Shown here one piece after another: positions 21,346 to 34,500 of a stretch of 64,000 bases of DNA. Position 1 is the first letter of the stretch. Every line of letters begins with the position of its first letter. The notes under the pieces were generated by a model, which saw only the letters and a program-made list of their open reading frames with translations, did not search any database and was not told the DNA's origin. The stretch comes from Shinisaurus crocodilurus (lineage: Eukaryota; Chordata; Lepidosauria; Squamata; Shinisauridae), in NCBI GenBank assembly GCA_021292165.1, contig CM037881.1:62001-126000 (forward strand), given 5' to 3'. Position numbers and translations under genes: made by a program.

Positions 21346-22260
21346 AGTCCAAAATATCTGGAGGGCAAAAGGGTGGGATTTGGGAAAGGCTGTTGTGCAG
21401 TGATCCCAGTAATAATTATAGTACCTGGAGGATGTACTATATATGCAATGTTTCCATAGTAGACACACATTCTTGAGGAGATATTGACAGATAATAACAA
21501 ATTTGGGGGGGGGTTGCATTATTTATAAATACAGTAGCATAAATAATGATATTTCTCATAGCATTATTTATGCTGTGATAAATAGATCAAGTGGAAAGCC
21601 CCTAAAGTGCATCTAATCAAGACAGGGACATTCAGCAATATCTTTCCATAATAATTTCTGGCCTGTTTTGAAGCAACCCAGCTCATGATACACAGAATGG
21701 GGTGAATTTTTCATCGGGTGTAGAGTAGCGTGTGGTGTCAGATATTCAGAATCAGAATGGACTCCATGACTGCTAAATTTGGAAACATAATCGAGGGGAG
21801 GGGAGGATGGAAGTGTGAAAAAAATGGCCAAAGAGAAGAAGAATCAAACCAGGCTTTAAGTAGAGCAGAAAATCCCTCTTTGAAGCAGAAATAATGACTT
21901 GAAGGTTAAGAACCGTATTCCAAAGATATTTGGGTAGTGGGGGAGGTAGTTTCCATTTCACAGCTCATTTAGGGGTGTGGGTTACCCTACGATGGGGGTG
22001 GTGGTGGAAATCAGTCAATTGGGTGTTTGTTAGGATATTATGGGGTGCTCAAAAGGCTGGAAGGATAGCAGGGGGATTGCAAAATCCGCCCCAATGAACA
22101 GCTCCAGGCCTCTCAGCAAAGCATAGCTAATTCACTGTAGCTGAGGACAGCATAAGCTTTTGCCAGCATGAAGTCCAAAGGGAAACAAAATACCCCATTT
22201 AAGAGGACACTGCCAGGGAACCAGTGGAAGCAGATCGTGAAATGAGGGAAGCGTAATATC
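21346..22260. other. Anonymous sequence, no feature recognised
   Basis: No exon, repeat family or long open frame is supported. Confidence 0.4.
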
Positions 22261-22261
22261 A

Positions 22262-22400
22262 CGCCCCTTCCGCTCAGTCTTCCTTTCTCCAGGCTAAACA
22301 TCACCCAGTTCTTTCAATCTTTCCTCCGTAGGACTGGTTTTCCAAACCTCTGACCAGCTCTGTTGCCCTCTTCTAAACACACTCCAATTTATCTATCTCA
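22262..22400 (-). mobile_element. Old CR1 fragment
   Basis: It contains diverged forms of CR1 3' sequence (CCAGTTCTTTCAATC, TGTTGCCCTCTTCTAAACAC). Confidence 0.65.
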
Positions 22401-22746
22401 GGCTTCCCCAACCCGGCACTCTCAGATGTGTTGGACTGTGTTGCGACAGATAATTTGGGCGTTAGATTCCCTCTGAGGAGAGAGAGACTCACTCCACACT
22501 CTTACGAAAGGTTTGGGATCTTTGGCTGGGGTAAAATGCACGCTGCTGCTTTGCCTTTTTACGCTTAAACACACACACTCCAGAAACAAAAGGGTTGTTA
22601 TCCAGTGTCTTACTTGTTGATAACGCAAACCCAGTGATTTCAGGCTGCAAAATAACCTTACGCTACAGTTCAAACACTATATTCTGGAGAGGAAAAAGAG
22701 TCCCCTTTGGCCCTAGCAGGCTAGACAGAAGGGGTGGAAGAAACGC

Positions 22747-22814
22747 TGGCTGGGGCATGCTGGGAGTTGTAGGCCAAAAACATCTGGGGACCCAAGGTTG
22801 GAGAACACTGCTCT
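22747..22814. mobile_element. Half copy (right arm) of hairpin hAT MITE
   Basis: CTGGCTGGGGCATGCTGGGA runs through the arm to GGTTGGAGAACACTG. The left arm is absent. Confidence 0.8.
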
Positions 22815-23499
22815 AGAGGGATAGAAAGAAGTTCTGGTTACTACCTGTCCACTGAGGCTCACTGCAGTGAATCTCCAGCTGTAGCTCCGGTGGAGGCGGA
22901 AGGTGCTCAAAAGGTCTGCCTTCCAAGCCCTGCTTGGACGTGTTAGGATGACTTTCCTGGCTTGCCCCCTCCCCAACACACCTGCCATTGCAAAAACCCT
23001 GTGTTCTTATTATACCTTTCTCCTGTGCCCCCCCCCCCCCCTGGCAACAGTGAGAGCAGCAAATGTTCTTTGTGCATTCATAAGGAAAACCTTTGTTTGT
23101 CTGGCCTACGTGATGAGTTTAGTCTGCCTTACCTGACGAGTTTTAAGCTTCTGGTTGAGCCTGCCTAGTTGGGAGGGGGGAAGCCGCTTCTTCTCAGGGC
23201 TACTTTGGGTTCTTTGGACTATGTGCATATTCATCTAATCACTGCAAGTCCATTCCTTGCCCATCGTGCCATTCAAACCTTCATTTGCATCCTGTGCAAC
23301 AGCTCCGGTGGAGGGTGCAATTCCACCCAGTCCCTTACACTTTAGGACCAAGCGCATAAACCCTTCTCAGGCTAAGCATCAATACTGAAAAACCTGAAGG
23401 GAGGGTCAAATGAAACCTTTCCCCTACTAATGAGGGAAAAGATTAATTCTGGTTATTAAGGATCTATTTTTAAATTTATGATGCTGTGGGTACAAAGGT

Positions 23500-23960
23500 G
23501 TGTGTGTGTGTAGATTTAAAAGTAAAGCAGGTTAATAACGCCAAGCTGACACGTAGGATTTGGGTAGCAAACAAAATAAAAATAAGTTTATTTTAATTCT
23601 CAAAATCTTAAGTCCAGAAAATAACTTTAAACCTGCCTACACCAAACACTTCACAATTAACCTAAGCCCCTATAATTCTAAATACTTCCACTCCTCATAC
23701 AAGCACTGATTTCTCTCAAAACTCCTGACAAGACACGAATAACCCAACTCCCAACACACCCCACACACAACCCCACTAACACACTCAACCACTCAACTAA
23801 ACTAACTCTGACATTACTCCAACCCTTCTTATATACCCCTCCCCCCACCCTTTCCAAGACATCATAAACCACACCCACTCGGTTCAACATTCTAGACACA
23901 TTAAACATACTACTGCAGACATACACCGGGGAACTGAATTGTGGGGTTACGCCACAGAGG
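23500..23960 (-). mobile_element. LTR-like block
   Basis: Read on the minus strand there is a GGGGTATATAAG promoter-like motif near 23830 and AATAAAC about 240 bases later, the spacing seen in LTRs. The strand is strongly C/A-skewed. Ends and target duplications are not resolved. Confidence 0.4.
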
Positions 23961-24074
23961 GCTGCTCTTTCCTCCCAAATCCTTGCTTACCCAATGCTCT
24001 TATTGGAGCCTGTTGTGGTGGACTTCCTCCTTATGAGCCATAGCCATAACCAAATGATTATAACAATATCCCAG

Positions 24075-24165
24075 CATAACAACTGCCAATGGCCATGCTG
24101 GCTGGGAATTATGGGAGTTGCCGTCCAACACATCCGGAGGGCAGAAGGTTGGGGAAGGCTGGTCT
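24075..24165. mobile_element. Old palindromic MITE, right half
   Basis: It reads CCATGCTGGCTGGGAATTATGGGAGTTG, then CATCCGGAGGGCAGAAGGTT. This is the same old family as at 25.4 and 54.3 kb. Confidence 0.6.
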
Positions 24166-24385
24166 AGATACGACTTAATGTTCGTAATCTAATCTCAGAA
24201 ACAACTTGCACATCAGTTTGTATAAAGTTATACAACGTTGGCTACATTTTCCAGAACAGCCAAAAGGAATGATAACAACAATAAAAACTGGAGTATAGTC
24301 CACATATCTAAACTTACCAGTTACAACTTGGGGTAGTTCTTGTACCATTTTTTTTATTAAATTATGAACTTCTATGCCATTAGAA

Positions 24386-24795
24386 CAGAGGTGGGAAACC
24401 TTTCTTGGCCGAGGGCCAGATTGTCTCTCGGGGAACCCCAGGGGGCCACATACCAGCAGTGGGTGTGGCCAGAGCCCAAAGTGAGCAAGACCACCCATCT
24501 CTCTCACACACACTCCATTCATATAGACAGACACACACACACCCTTCCCAGCTCCACTCCCTGCCCAGCGCACCACAACAGGGATAAAGATCAGGACCAC
24601 TCCTCTCTTTAGCTGATCCCACGGGTCAGCTGAGGAATGGAGGGTCCCTGATTTCCATCATGCCACAATGGGGCTAAATATCAAGCCAAGAAAAGGGGCA
24701 CAGCCTGTAGTGTGACCTACCAGAGTACCACAGGCCAGACTGGGGAACCTTGCAGGTTGTGTTAGGCCCACAGGTTGAGAGTTCCCCCATCCCTG
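24386..24795. mobile_element. Non-autonomous hAT element with 8-bp target duplication
   Basis: The left end is CAGAGGTGGGAAACC and the right end AGTTCCCCCATCCCTG. CATTAGAA (24378-24385) and CATTAAAA (24796-24803) are the flanking duplicates, matching 7 of 8. No transposase remains. Confidence 0.8.
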
Positions 24796-25142
24796 CATTA
24801 AAATAAAACTTATTTATAGTATCCCCAAACATATACTTAAATATTTTTTTATTGAAGTGGAAGTATATAGTTGTACATCATCATCATTCAAAATCAATAT
24901 TCAAGTAATTGTCAATTAAGGACGACGAGGAAAAAAGAGAAGATTATCCTGGAATGATGAGGGAGTAGAAGGTATAATTTCTATTTTTTAGATGGTCGTA
25001 TCTCCAAACATTCAGCAGCTATCTATTAGATCATTCCGCAAAAACATTTTTAGTGAGTGGAGCAAAACTGACATCATTTTTAATTCTGCCATTCTGGCAG
25101 AAAGAAAGAGGAAAAAAATAGTCTGTCAATATTTCTACATTT

Positions 25143-25218
25143 ACTAGGGTGGCCGGGTGGCCGGCCAGATGGGCGATTAATAAATATACCTAATAAATAA
25201 AAAATAAAATAAATAAAT
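25143..25218 (+). mobile_element. L2-like LINE 3' tail fragment
   Basis: GGTGGCCGGCCAGATGGGCG is followed by AATAAATA repeats, like the tails at 4.4 and 5.5 kb. Confidence 0.55.
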
Positions 25219-25354
25219 ACTTTTTTACACTCACTTACTTACATCTGAACCACTGTATCTTGTTTAATAAATCAAGTAATTGAACATACAATTATCCAGC
25301 CTCCTTTCAATGTCACCAATAATTTGAATGAAATCCTTCTATAACCTGTTTTGT

Positions 25355-25445
25355 GCTACAACTCCCATAATCCCTGGCCATTGGTCATGCTGGCTGGGGC
25401 TGATGGGAGATGTAGTCTAAAACATCTGGAGGGCAGCAGATTGCC
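25355..25445. mobile_element. Old palindromic MITE
   Basis: ACAACTCCCATAATCCCTGG and its complement-like arm GGGGCTGATGGGAGATGTAG flank GGTCATGCTGGC. Confidence 0.65.
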
Positions 25446-25702
25446 TAGCCCTGCTGCAAAGAAGTGTCTGAAAAGAATTTCAACTCCCTCCTCTGATTTA
25501 GAATCTCTTGTCCTTCTAGATCAATTTCTTTCCAATGTAACTAGTATTTATATAGTTGCCTCCTTGATGATCTTCGAACTAATGAACTCTACTATGATAT
25601 CTCTAGGTTTGCCCAATTTCTTGAATCGCCACTGCATTAATTCAATAAGCGGCCTCTTTCCTACAGTACTCTTGAAGTGCTAGAAAAAAATGATAAACTG
25701 GG

Positions 25703-25935
25703 ATAATCGATGTTTTATGATATCGCATATCTTCTTTTCCAATTCCAAGTGCTGTTTCATAACCGCTTTCAGTTTCTTATGATATAAAGAAGAATTCTCA
25801 TCCAGACATCTTCTCCTGGCCCCCAAGGTGGTGGTCAGGAATGGAGCATGGAGCTGACTTCCCTCCCCAGCAACCCAAGAAATGGGGAGGAAGATACACC
25901 AGCCTTGTGCTCTAAGCATCATTGGTGTTGGAGCG
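25703..25935 (-). repeat. Dispersed repeat with open frame, copy 1
   Basis: About 230 bases are almost identical to 27184-27416. Both copies keep an open minus-strand frame encoding a basic helix-like segment (KLKAVMKQHLELEKKICDII). I do not recognise the family. It could be a transposon coding remnant or a duplicated exon. Confidence 0.7.
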
Positions 25936-26095
25936 CTCATTTCCAAATTATCCAACCACGCTCTGTCTACATTTCACCCACACCTCTCCATTTTTAAATT
26001 ATGGCATCTCTTTCCATGTTCCACCTGCTCAAGTCTATGGATGCTTCCAGGTGGAGTGCTCCTAATGCTAGCAACCAGAAGACCTTGTACAGCTA

Positions 26096-26709
26096 TGTAA
26101 AGGATTGAGGCCTACTCAGGCTTGAGTTTGCTGAAGCCTGAAGGCCCAAACACTTCCCTCGAGTAGTTGAAGCCTGAAGGCCCAAACACTTGGATGGGAG
26201 GGGGAGTTTGAGAGTTTTAGTTTACCCAATAGAAGTTAAGAATTAGATCTCCTATTCAAGGTCACATGATTATAACCTTCCATTCCTGGGAAGGCTATAT
26301 ATGTGTGGGGTGTGGTCAGCCAGCAGTTAGTGCTGAGGCAGAAGCAGAGAGAGCTAGAAGCAGAGAAACAGCAGAGAGAGAAGCAGAGAGGGAGAGACTG
26401 GCTGCATAGGAGATAGGTAGTCTGAAGTTAAACTAGAGAACATTGGATTGTTTGTTTGTTTGTTTTGTTTTATCATACTTGCTTTTGAGTTATAACCACT
26501 CTATTAAGTAAATACCCTAATATTATAAGTAAAGTGCTGTTGTTTACCCTGGTTTGTTGGAGTGACTTATTCACCACGCATAAAGCCTTTCCCAAGCTAC
26601 TGGAACCAGGCCAAGGATTTGATCTCCTAGAACGGGAGAAACTTTGAGAAGAGGCAGAGATCTTCCAAAGGGCAGATCAAGGGGTCCCTGTAGTAGCGGA
26701 ACCTTGACA
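26096..26709 (+). mobile_element. Solo LTR with 5-bp target duplication
   Basis: It starts TGTAAAGGATTGAGG and ends CCTTGACA, with AGCTA on both sides (26091-26095 and 26710-26714). A TATATATG promoter-like motif lies near 26300. No internal region remains. It is the product of LTR-LTR recombination. Confidence 0.75.
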
Positions 26710-26729
26710 AGCTATGCATTCATTTTTTT

Positions 26730-26905
26730 TTCCTTAACGGAAAGGAAAAAAAGATGGAAGAAGTGGTGGGAAAACACAGGAGGGCTACAACAAGCGGAAG
26801 ATGTAAAATTCCCTGAATGAGGGATGAAATCATGGCACGATAAAAGCTTCATCTGGAAGCACCCTATCTTTCAGCCTCTTAAATTCCTCTGTTTTGTTTA
26901 TGATA
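26730..26905 (+). repeat. Dispersed repeat related to 56370-56515
   Basis: Both copies share a GGAAAACA...GGAGGG block, then TGTAAAATTC-like and ATAAAAGC..CATCTGGAAG-like blocks. Family unknown. Confidence 0.5.
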
Positions 26906-26913
26906 TCCTTCAA

Positions 26914-27183
26914 ACATAGAATCATAGAAAAGTAGAATTGGAAGGGGCCTACGAGGGTCCAACACCCTGCTCAGTGCAGGAATCCAGGTCAAAGCATCCC
27001 TGACAGATGGCCGTCCAGCCGCACCTTGAATGCCTCCAGAGTGGGAGAGCCCACCACCTCCCTAGGTAGTTGGTTCCATTGTCTTCTTGCTCTGAGAGTC
27101 AGGAAATCTTTCCTGATGTCTAGGTGGAATCTGGGTTCCTGTCACTTGAGCCCATTATTCCGTGTCCTGCAAACTGGGATGAT
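26914..27183 (-). mobile_element. CR1 LINE 3' fragment
   Basis: Minus-strand CR1 3' end with an ATCATAGAA tail at 26914. It stops in CTGCAAACTGGGATGATCGA, where the dispersed repeat begins. Confidence 0.88.
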
Positions 27184-27416
27184 CGATGTTTTATGATATC
27201 GCATATCTTCTTTTCCAATTCCAAGTGCTGTTTCATAACCGCTTTCAGTTTCTCATGATATAAGGAAGAATTCTCATCCAGACATCTTCTCCTGGCCCCC
27301 AAGGTGGTGGTCAGGAATGGAGCATGGAGCTGACTTCCCTCCCCAGCAACCCAAGAAATGGGGAGGAAGATACACCAGCCTTGTGCTCTACGCATCATTG
27401 GTGTTGGAGCGCTCAT
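27184..27416 (-). repeat. Dispersed repeat with open frame, copy 2
   Basis: Near-identical to 25703-25935, directly abutting a broken CR1. Beyond about 27416 the two copies diverge. Confidence 0.7.
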
Positions 27417-27796
27417 GGAGCCCTGTGGCTTTGGTACTGGCAGGGCTGGAGTTAGGAGGAGCCTCCTCCTACCCAGGAAGGGACTAGGCAGGAAGCTAAT
27501 CTGCAGAGCCCTGCCCCCCCCAGGGCAAGTGGGAGGACTAACCCATTCAAGGATGCCCTCCTCCGCTGGAGGAGAATTACTTAATGCAGCTCCTGCTTTT
27601 CCAGTGTTCAGAGCAGTGCAAAAGTTAAGAACAGCGAGCAGGGTCGGGCTCATTTTGAATCAATAGTGCAGAGGTACCCTAGAACAACAAATTACTGGAA
27701 GAACCAAGTTCTCTCGCTGCAGCTTCGGTTCCATCTTTGATCACTCAGACTTAAAAGTTCACAGCACACTTAAAACGACGGAATTGTTGCCTAGTG

Positions 27797-27931
27797 CAGT
27801 GTTCTCCAACCTTGGGTCCCCAGATGTTTTTGGCCTAGAACTCCCAGCATGCCCCAGCCAGCATAGCTGGCTGGGGCATGCTGGGAGTTGTAGGCCAAAA
27901 ACATCTGGGGACCCAAGGTTGGAGAACAGTG
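27797..27931. mobile_element. Hairpin hAT MITE, perfect 8-bp target duplication
   Basis: A 135-bp palindrome with TIR CAGTGTTCTCC. GCCTAGTG flanks both sides (27789-27796, 27932-27939). Confidence 0.93.
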
Positions 27932-27984
27932 GCCTAGTGGATAGAGAAGCAGAGTTCATGTCCCCACAGTGGAGAGAGACAGTC

Positions 27985-28165
27985 TTGGGTCACCAGTCCG
28001 TAGCTCAGTGACAGCGCACACATGTTGCACACGGAAGGCCCCAGGTGTGATCCACGGCCCGGGAAAGACTCCTGTCTGAGGCCCGGGAGAACCACTGCCA
28101 GTCAAGTGTTTACAATACTGAGCTAGACGGACCAATGGTCTGACTCGAAACAAGGCGTCTCCCTC
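27985..28165 (+). mobile_element. tRNA-derived SINE, old
   Basis: The A-box-like GTAGCTCAGTGACAGCGC and B-box-like AGGTGTGATCC are followed by GGGAAAGACTCCTGTCTGAG and CAATGGTCTGACTCG, the body of a widespread reptile SINE. Confidence 0.75.
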
Positions 28166-28494
28166 CGTTCCTAAAGACGGCCAGCACAAGCCTCTTCCAA
28201 GCAGTCTGGTTTAATTTCATCTGCACGGGGCAAACGTCCAACTCCAAAGAAGAGCCCGGTTTTTCCTCTCGCCAGGATCTTGAACCTCTGTTCCGTTTCT
28301 AAGAAGAGAGGAGCGGGAGAGGTGCCGTCAGTTTGTCTTGACATCCAGGTCAGGTGGGTGGAAGGGGAGAAGGGCTGGATACACCTTGGATACAGTTCCT
28401 GCCGGGAAGTGGGGGAAGACCCCCAGCGTAGCAGAATTCCTGGGTGGGGTGGGAGCAGAGAAGGGGGAATGACATCAGGACTCACCTCTTCATC

Positions 28495-28586
28495 CTAGGA
28501 GCTGTGCTCGGGGCTGCTGCAGTGCTGGGGCAGGGCTGAGTCGGAGAAAATGGTGCCTGGCTTCCGATGCTGTCGTTTCGCCCGGC
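28495..28586 (-). CDS. CCDC159: CCDC159 coding exon 10 and stop
   Basis: It encodes a basic, serine-rich tail ([18 protein letters not shown]) ending at TAG (28497-28495). The acceptor follows a T-rich tract (TTGGCAG). Phase matches exon 9, but tail sequence conservation is weak. Confidence 0.75.
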
Positions 28587-31500
28587 CTGCCAAAAAAAAA
28601 AACCCGAGGAGAGATCTCTCCAGAGGGGTCGAGCCATTTGTGCTCAGTTGTGTCTTTCCTTTATTTCTACATTAATTTAATTCATTCATTCATTTAGAAA
28701 ATTTATTTCTGAGTCTCCTTTTGGCCCATAAGCCGCCCCCCCCCGCCCCACATCAAGAAACGAATTCCTGCACCAGACCCCAGTGCCTCCCAACTCAAAC
28801 TAAGCAAGGCCTGCCTATTGGGGGGGGGGGGCGGCACTTGAGAATTGCAAAAATAGAGGAAAGGCATTGCCAAAAAAAAAAAGAGAGGACAAACGATTAC
28901 ACCAACCTGCATGAAATGTGCGTATGCTGATTTATATGTCTAGATGCAAATGTAGAAATACTTATTGTGATTTACATATGAATAGAGTCTTCATAGGTAA
29001 GGCTGTAACACACCATAGTGTGGAAAAGTATGACCAGGTGACCTGTGCACCTACCTGTTCAGTCTGCTGTCCAGGTGCTAACTTGTGAAAGGCAACAGTT
29101 TTTTATGGCTCTTTTAATCTTTAAACTGGAGTTGAACAGGACAGCGCTTCAAACATAGGGCACCTTCGAATACAGGACTATCCTCTACAAAAGAGGGCAC
29201 AGGGCCACCCGACCTGCCTACACTGGCCGAGTGTGTTCCCCCACCTTCCACCGACTCCCTGCATCGTGGCAAGGTTGATCCGCGCCGGCGGAAGGCTCGG
29301 GTCAAAAGAAGCCCAGAAGAGGGATACCCCCATTGGGGAAGCTCAGGGGTCGGCTGTGTTCTCACAGGCTAACATGGCCCACGCTGGAATGTTTTTCTCA
29401 CCAGCGGCGGGGTTCCCAGGCCCACTGCCCGCCGTCACTCACCTTTCATCCTCTGAGACCCCCTCCTGTCATTCCAGATGCTGCAGCTGGTGACGGAGTT
29501 GCGTAGGGTGTTGACCGCCGACCTGTATGGGAGGGAGAGAGGAGGAGCTCTCTTGATTTCCCTTGTGGCCCACCTGCTGCCGAGATCAAAGGGCAGGAAG
29601 CCCCCCTACCCATTCCTGAGTCGGCCTTCCCCATTGGTAGCACAGAAAGCTACCTGTGCCAGCCGAAGCTGTGCACCTGACCCCCGAAATCACCACCTTC
29701 TGGTTGACCCCCTCAGGCACAGGGCAGCCTCTCACCGTACAATTCCATATCTAGCGGTCCAAGACATGTATCTCGTAACGTATGAATGGTCACATAGGTT
29801 ACTTTTGGGGGGTGGCGGTGGGGGGTGGATGCATGTGCCGACCAGGGATGACCCTCTTTGCATTTCCAGGCATGCAGAGAACCATTAGTCCAGAACAGGG
29901 ACATGTCCGTACACCCAAGTCTGGATCTGCTTGCATGACAATGTACGGCGAGGAATGGCCCTGAAAGGCGGGATTTTCTGCTGCAGGACATATTCAAGCC
30001 CCAGGAACTCCCGTCAGACTTCCTCCACCTGGTGCCCCTCCAGTTGTGTTGAACTGCAACACATGGCCAGTGCTGGCTGGGGGTGATGGGAGGTGCAGTC
30101 CAACACAACTGGAGGGGCACCAGGTTTCATAGATTTCATAGATCATAGAGTTGGAAGGGGCCTACACAAGGCCATCGAGTCCAACCCCCTGCTCAATGCA
30201 GGAAACTAGAGGAGGGGGTCTCCCATCCAAGTAATAACCAGGCCTGACCCTGCTTAGCTTTCTACACTCAAGACGTTGGGGAAGACCATGCTACACAAAT
30301 GTCAGTGTACTGGAAGAAGCAAAGACTACTAGCATTGAAAAAATGATCCTTCAACGCCAACTTCAGTGGACCGGTCATGTTGTTCGAATGCCTGACTGCC
30401 GTCTCCCAAAGCAGTTACTTTACTCCCAACTCAAGGATGGAAAGCGGAATATCGGTGGTCAATATAAGAGGTTTAAAGATGTTCATAAGGCTAATCTAAA
30501 AAAATGCAATATAAACATCGAAAACTGGGAAGCTCTGGCCCATGAACGATCTAAATGGAGGTTGGCCTTTCACAAAGGTTCCATGGACTTTGAAGAAGCC
30601 CGAGTGCAAGGTGAAAGGGAGAAACGTGCTAAGCAAAAAGCACGTCAAACGAATCCTTTACAGGACCATCTTTCATCTGGTAACCTGTGTCCTCACTGTG
30701 GGAAGCTGTGTGGATCTAGAATTGGCCTCCACAGTCACTTACGGACCCATCGCTAGAGTCTACACAATCTTCTTTAGAATTTCCTCCTTTTATCCCGGAA
30801 GACAATCTTACTCGGTCACGAGTGATTGCCTGATGATGGAATGATGATGACACGTTCCAGTGCCCTATGAGATGGATCAAGGTTTCCAGCGCCAAAGTCC
30901 GTGGGAGCGGGAGGGTTCAAGAGATTCTTCCTACGAGGCTGTCTGTTTTTCACACCGCCAGGCAGCTCACAGCACCGCCAGATAGGCGGAGGCAAGGAGA
31001 GGGCAGGTCGTAGAGTTGTACTATGAAGCCTCGGCAGGGCAGAACAAGGCTTTACATGGCTCCGCTCATGCCCCGCCGAGGCCTTACCTTTTTCTTCGGG
31101 CCACTTGAAAAAATCAAGGCAAAAATCAAGGCAAGTGGGAGCGGCGGCGGAAATAAGGCTGGGCAGCACCCCCACCCTTGAATACATTGCTAGGTCAGGC
31201 TTCCACCCCCACCCCCACCCCCACCCCCACCCCCACCCCACCGCAGGGACTCCCAAGGGGCTCTTCTTACCAGATGTCATTCAGCTCTTCCGACGTGGGC
31301 TTATTATCTGCAGCTTCTGACGCATCGTTTGGGATTCTGCCCCTCATCTGGGTCAGGAACTACAAGAAGGGCCGGGGAGGCAGAAGGGATTAAACCGGGA
31401 AGCAGCCGGGCCAGACTACATGGGCTTGGACATCAGCCACTCCCCCGCACCCCACCCGGCTTTTGTTGTTGCTGCTTTGTTTACCATCTTACCTGATGCT

Positions 31501-34500
31501 GAGCTCTGTACAACTGGAAAGCTTTGCAGAGTATTTTGGAGGCCTAATAAAGGTATTATGGTGATAGAGACTTTGGCATTTGTGTGTGTGTGTGTGTGTG
31601 TGTGTGTGGAAATCTTCCCTCAAACTTTGCTATTAAATTCCTTCTTCACCCTTATCCATCCTAGGAAGGTAAAAAAAAGGGCCGCAGCCACCTGGCATCC
31701 CTGAAACACTATTACAGAACTAGATGGGACCGATTGGGGGTGGAGGGAAGTGAAGCCAGCCAAGGGTGCCTGTAGCAGCTATGCAGTGCTCTCCAACCTT
31801 GGGGGTCCCCAGATGTTTTTGGCCTACAACTCCCAGCATGCCCCAGCGACGGGATGCTGATCTCAGGGTTCCGGGTCATCCTGAGTTTTCTAAGACGTAT
31901 TTCGGATTTATAGCTCTGCCCATCGAAGAGTCTAAGGAGAGCCCTGGAACAGACCAAAGGTCCACCCTGCTTCAGCGTGCTCTTTCGCATGGTGGCCGGC
32001 CAGCCGCCTGCTTCCAAGAAAACTATTGGCAGGGCATAATAATCGGCAAATCTCCCCCAGCTGCCCAATCCCCCACCCGGCAAACCATCCAGAAACTTAA
32101 GAATTCCCAGATATACTGCCTCTGAATGTGAAGGCTCCATTGAGCTGTCACGGTGAGTAGACTTCAACTGCTCCATTAATTTCTCTGATGCCAAGGGCAG
32201 AGGGCAGGTAATGTTCCCTGATCACTGGAAGGGAACACCTGACTGGAAGAGTAACTGGCTTATGCTGCTGTGGGCCCTGGGGTAGATGAGAGATGCTACA
32301 GGCAGGCTTGGCTGGTTTCCTGGGATTCAGTGGGGCGTTGGCTTTCCACTCCCATCAGCCCCTAGTCCAGTGTTCTCCAACCTTGGCCCCCCAGATGTTT
32401 TTTGGCCTACAACTCCCAGCATGCCCCAGGCAGCGTAGCTGGCTGGGGCATGCTGGGAGTTGTAGGCCAAAAACATCTGGGGGGCCAAGGTTGGAGAACA
32501 CTGCTATAGACCCAGCCAAAGAACAATTAACCAACCACCCTTTCTTAAGGAGAGAAAACCTATTCTAGCTTGAGCAGCGGTGTTGGACCCCCAGAATGTT
32601 TTGGAATAGGAAACTGCCTCCATTATGTCCCCATTTTAGTTGTCTCTAGTTAAGAGCAGTGTTCTCCAACCTTGGGTCCCCAGATGTTTTTTGGCCTACA
32701 ACTCCCAGCATGCCCCAGCCAGCATAGCTGGCTGGGGCATGCTGGGAGTTGTAGGCCAAAAACATCTGGGGGGGGGGCAAGGTTGGAGAACACTGCCCAT
32801 GTCCAATACACTAACCACTGCGCCACACCAGGATTCAACTCGAGAACTGAGCCGAGCAGAGACACCCACCTTGGTGCACCTCATTTGATTCTCCTGCATT
32901 TTCTTAATGCTGACCAAGTTCCTCGTGATATCAACCTCCTGGTCCTCTAGGATAAGAGCACCAAAACACACCCAGTCAGGATTTCCTCCCATCGCTACAT
33001 GATTTCAGCCTCCCTCCCGCTCGCCTCGGGCCCGCACCCCGGCCCGCGCACACATGCTCTTCCTTCTTGTGCAAGCAGGTCTTGAGCAGAGCCGCCAGTG
33101 GAGCCCCCGCCCCCAGGGGGGAGACCAGCGACAGCTTCTCTCTTGAGTTTTCTGGGGGCCTGAAGCCGAAAGGGCCCCCCCCCCTTGCTCGGTGGCAAAA
33201 TGCAGCTGTGGAGCTGAAAAGTGGTGGAGCGGGCTGCGTCTGGGATGAGTCGCTGGGTGAAGGGAAGGCTCCAGGGAGGCCACAGGTGGATATGGCGGCC
33301 TGCCGCTGGCAGAAAGGCAGCAGGCACAGGAAGCGGACTTTGAAGAGCCAGATGTTCAGCAAAGCACCACACTGCTGGGTTGTGTGGGGCCTGGGCACTG
33401 GTGACCCAAATCACGGAGTACCCCAAATCACGCCACTAAAGCCACCCAATTTGCACTCCCCCCTCTTCCAAACTTTCACTCTCTTCCCCACACCTGCTCC
33501 AGGAACAGCCTCACTTTCTTCACCCCGCCTTTTTTTTCCCTGCAAGGAACCCAAGGCGGCTTACATAATCCTCCTCCTCCTCCTCCATTTTATCCTCACA
33601 ACAACCCTGTGAGGTAAGTTAGGCTGAGAGACCGTGACGGGCCCAAAGTCACCCAGTGAGCTTCATGGCCGAGCGGGGACTAGAACCCGGATCTCCCGAG
33701 TCCCAGCCCAAAGAATATTTCGTGTTCTTTGAAGTTTTGTAAATTATATCTACTGTTGTTTGTACAACAGTTATTCCACAATTTTTGTGGGAAAGCGGGA
33801 TACAAATAAAAGGTGATGATTTATTTATTTATTTATTTATTTTATACCCCGCCTTTTTTTTCCTGCAAGGAACCCAAGGCGGCTTACATAATAATCCTCC
33901 TCCTCCTCTCCATTTTCTCTTCACAACAACCCTGTGAGGTAGGTTAGGCTGAGAGTCAGTGACTGGCTCACCCCCCAATGGTATCTCATCTAGTCTAGTC
34001 CTAATGTTGCCACACTATACACACTTACCTGGGAGTAAGTCCCACTGAGACTTATTTTTAAGTAGAAATGTATAGGATTACACTGTGATTTATACAGACT
34101 CCTGCTGGAATGACCTCCCCTCTGCGATATATCAGGCACCAATGATCATGAGCTTTCGAATTTTAATAAAAACCTACTTCTTACACTGCCTTTTCCCAGC
34201 CATTAACTTACCTAAATGCTGGTGTGCTTTGAATTATGTTTTCGCCCCTGGCAAACCGGACAGCCATCGCAGGGGACACATTTACAAACTGAACTCCATC
34301 AAAAAGGAGGGGAGACGTAACATATGCACAGGGTAGGAAAACAAGAGGAAACTGTAGCGGCCGGCATAGACCGGAGTACCCCAAATCATGTCAACACCAT
34401 CATAGTTTCCCCCTTTACTGAGATAGAACAGTCTTCCTTCACCAACCTGATGCTCTCCAGATGTTTCGGATGACAACTGCCATCAGCCCAAGCCAGCGTG

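Noticed and set aside
28000..28100. Functional tRNA gene
   Set aside because: A- and B-box-like motifs are present but the rest does not fold as a tRNA and continues into a SINE body.
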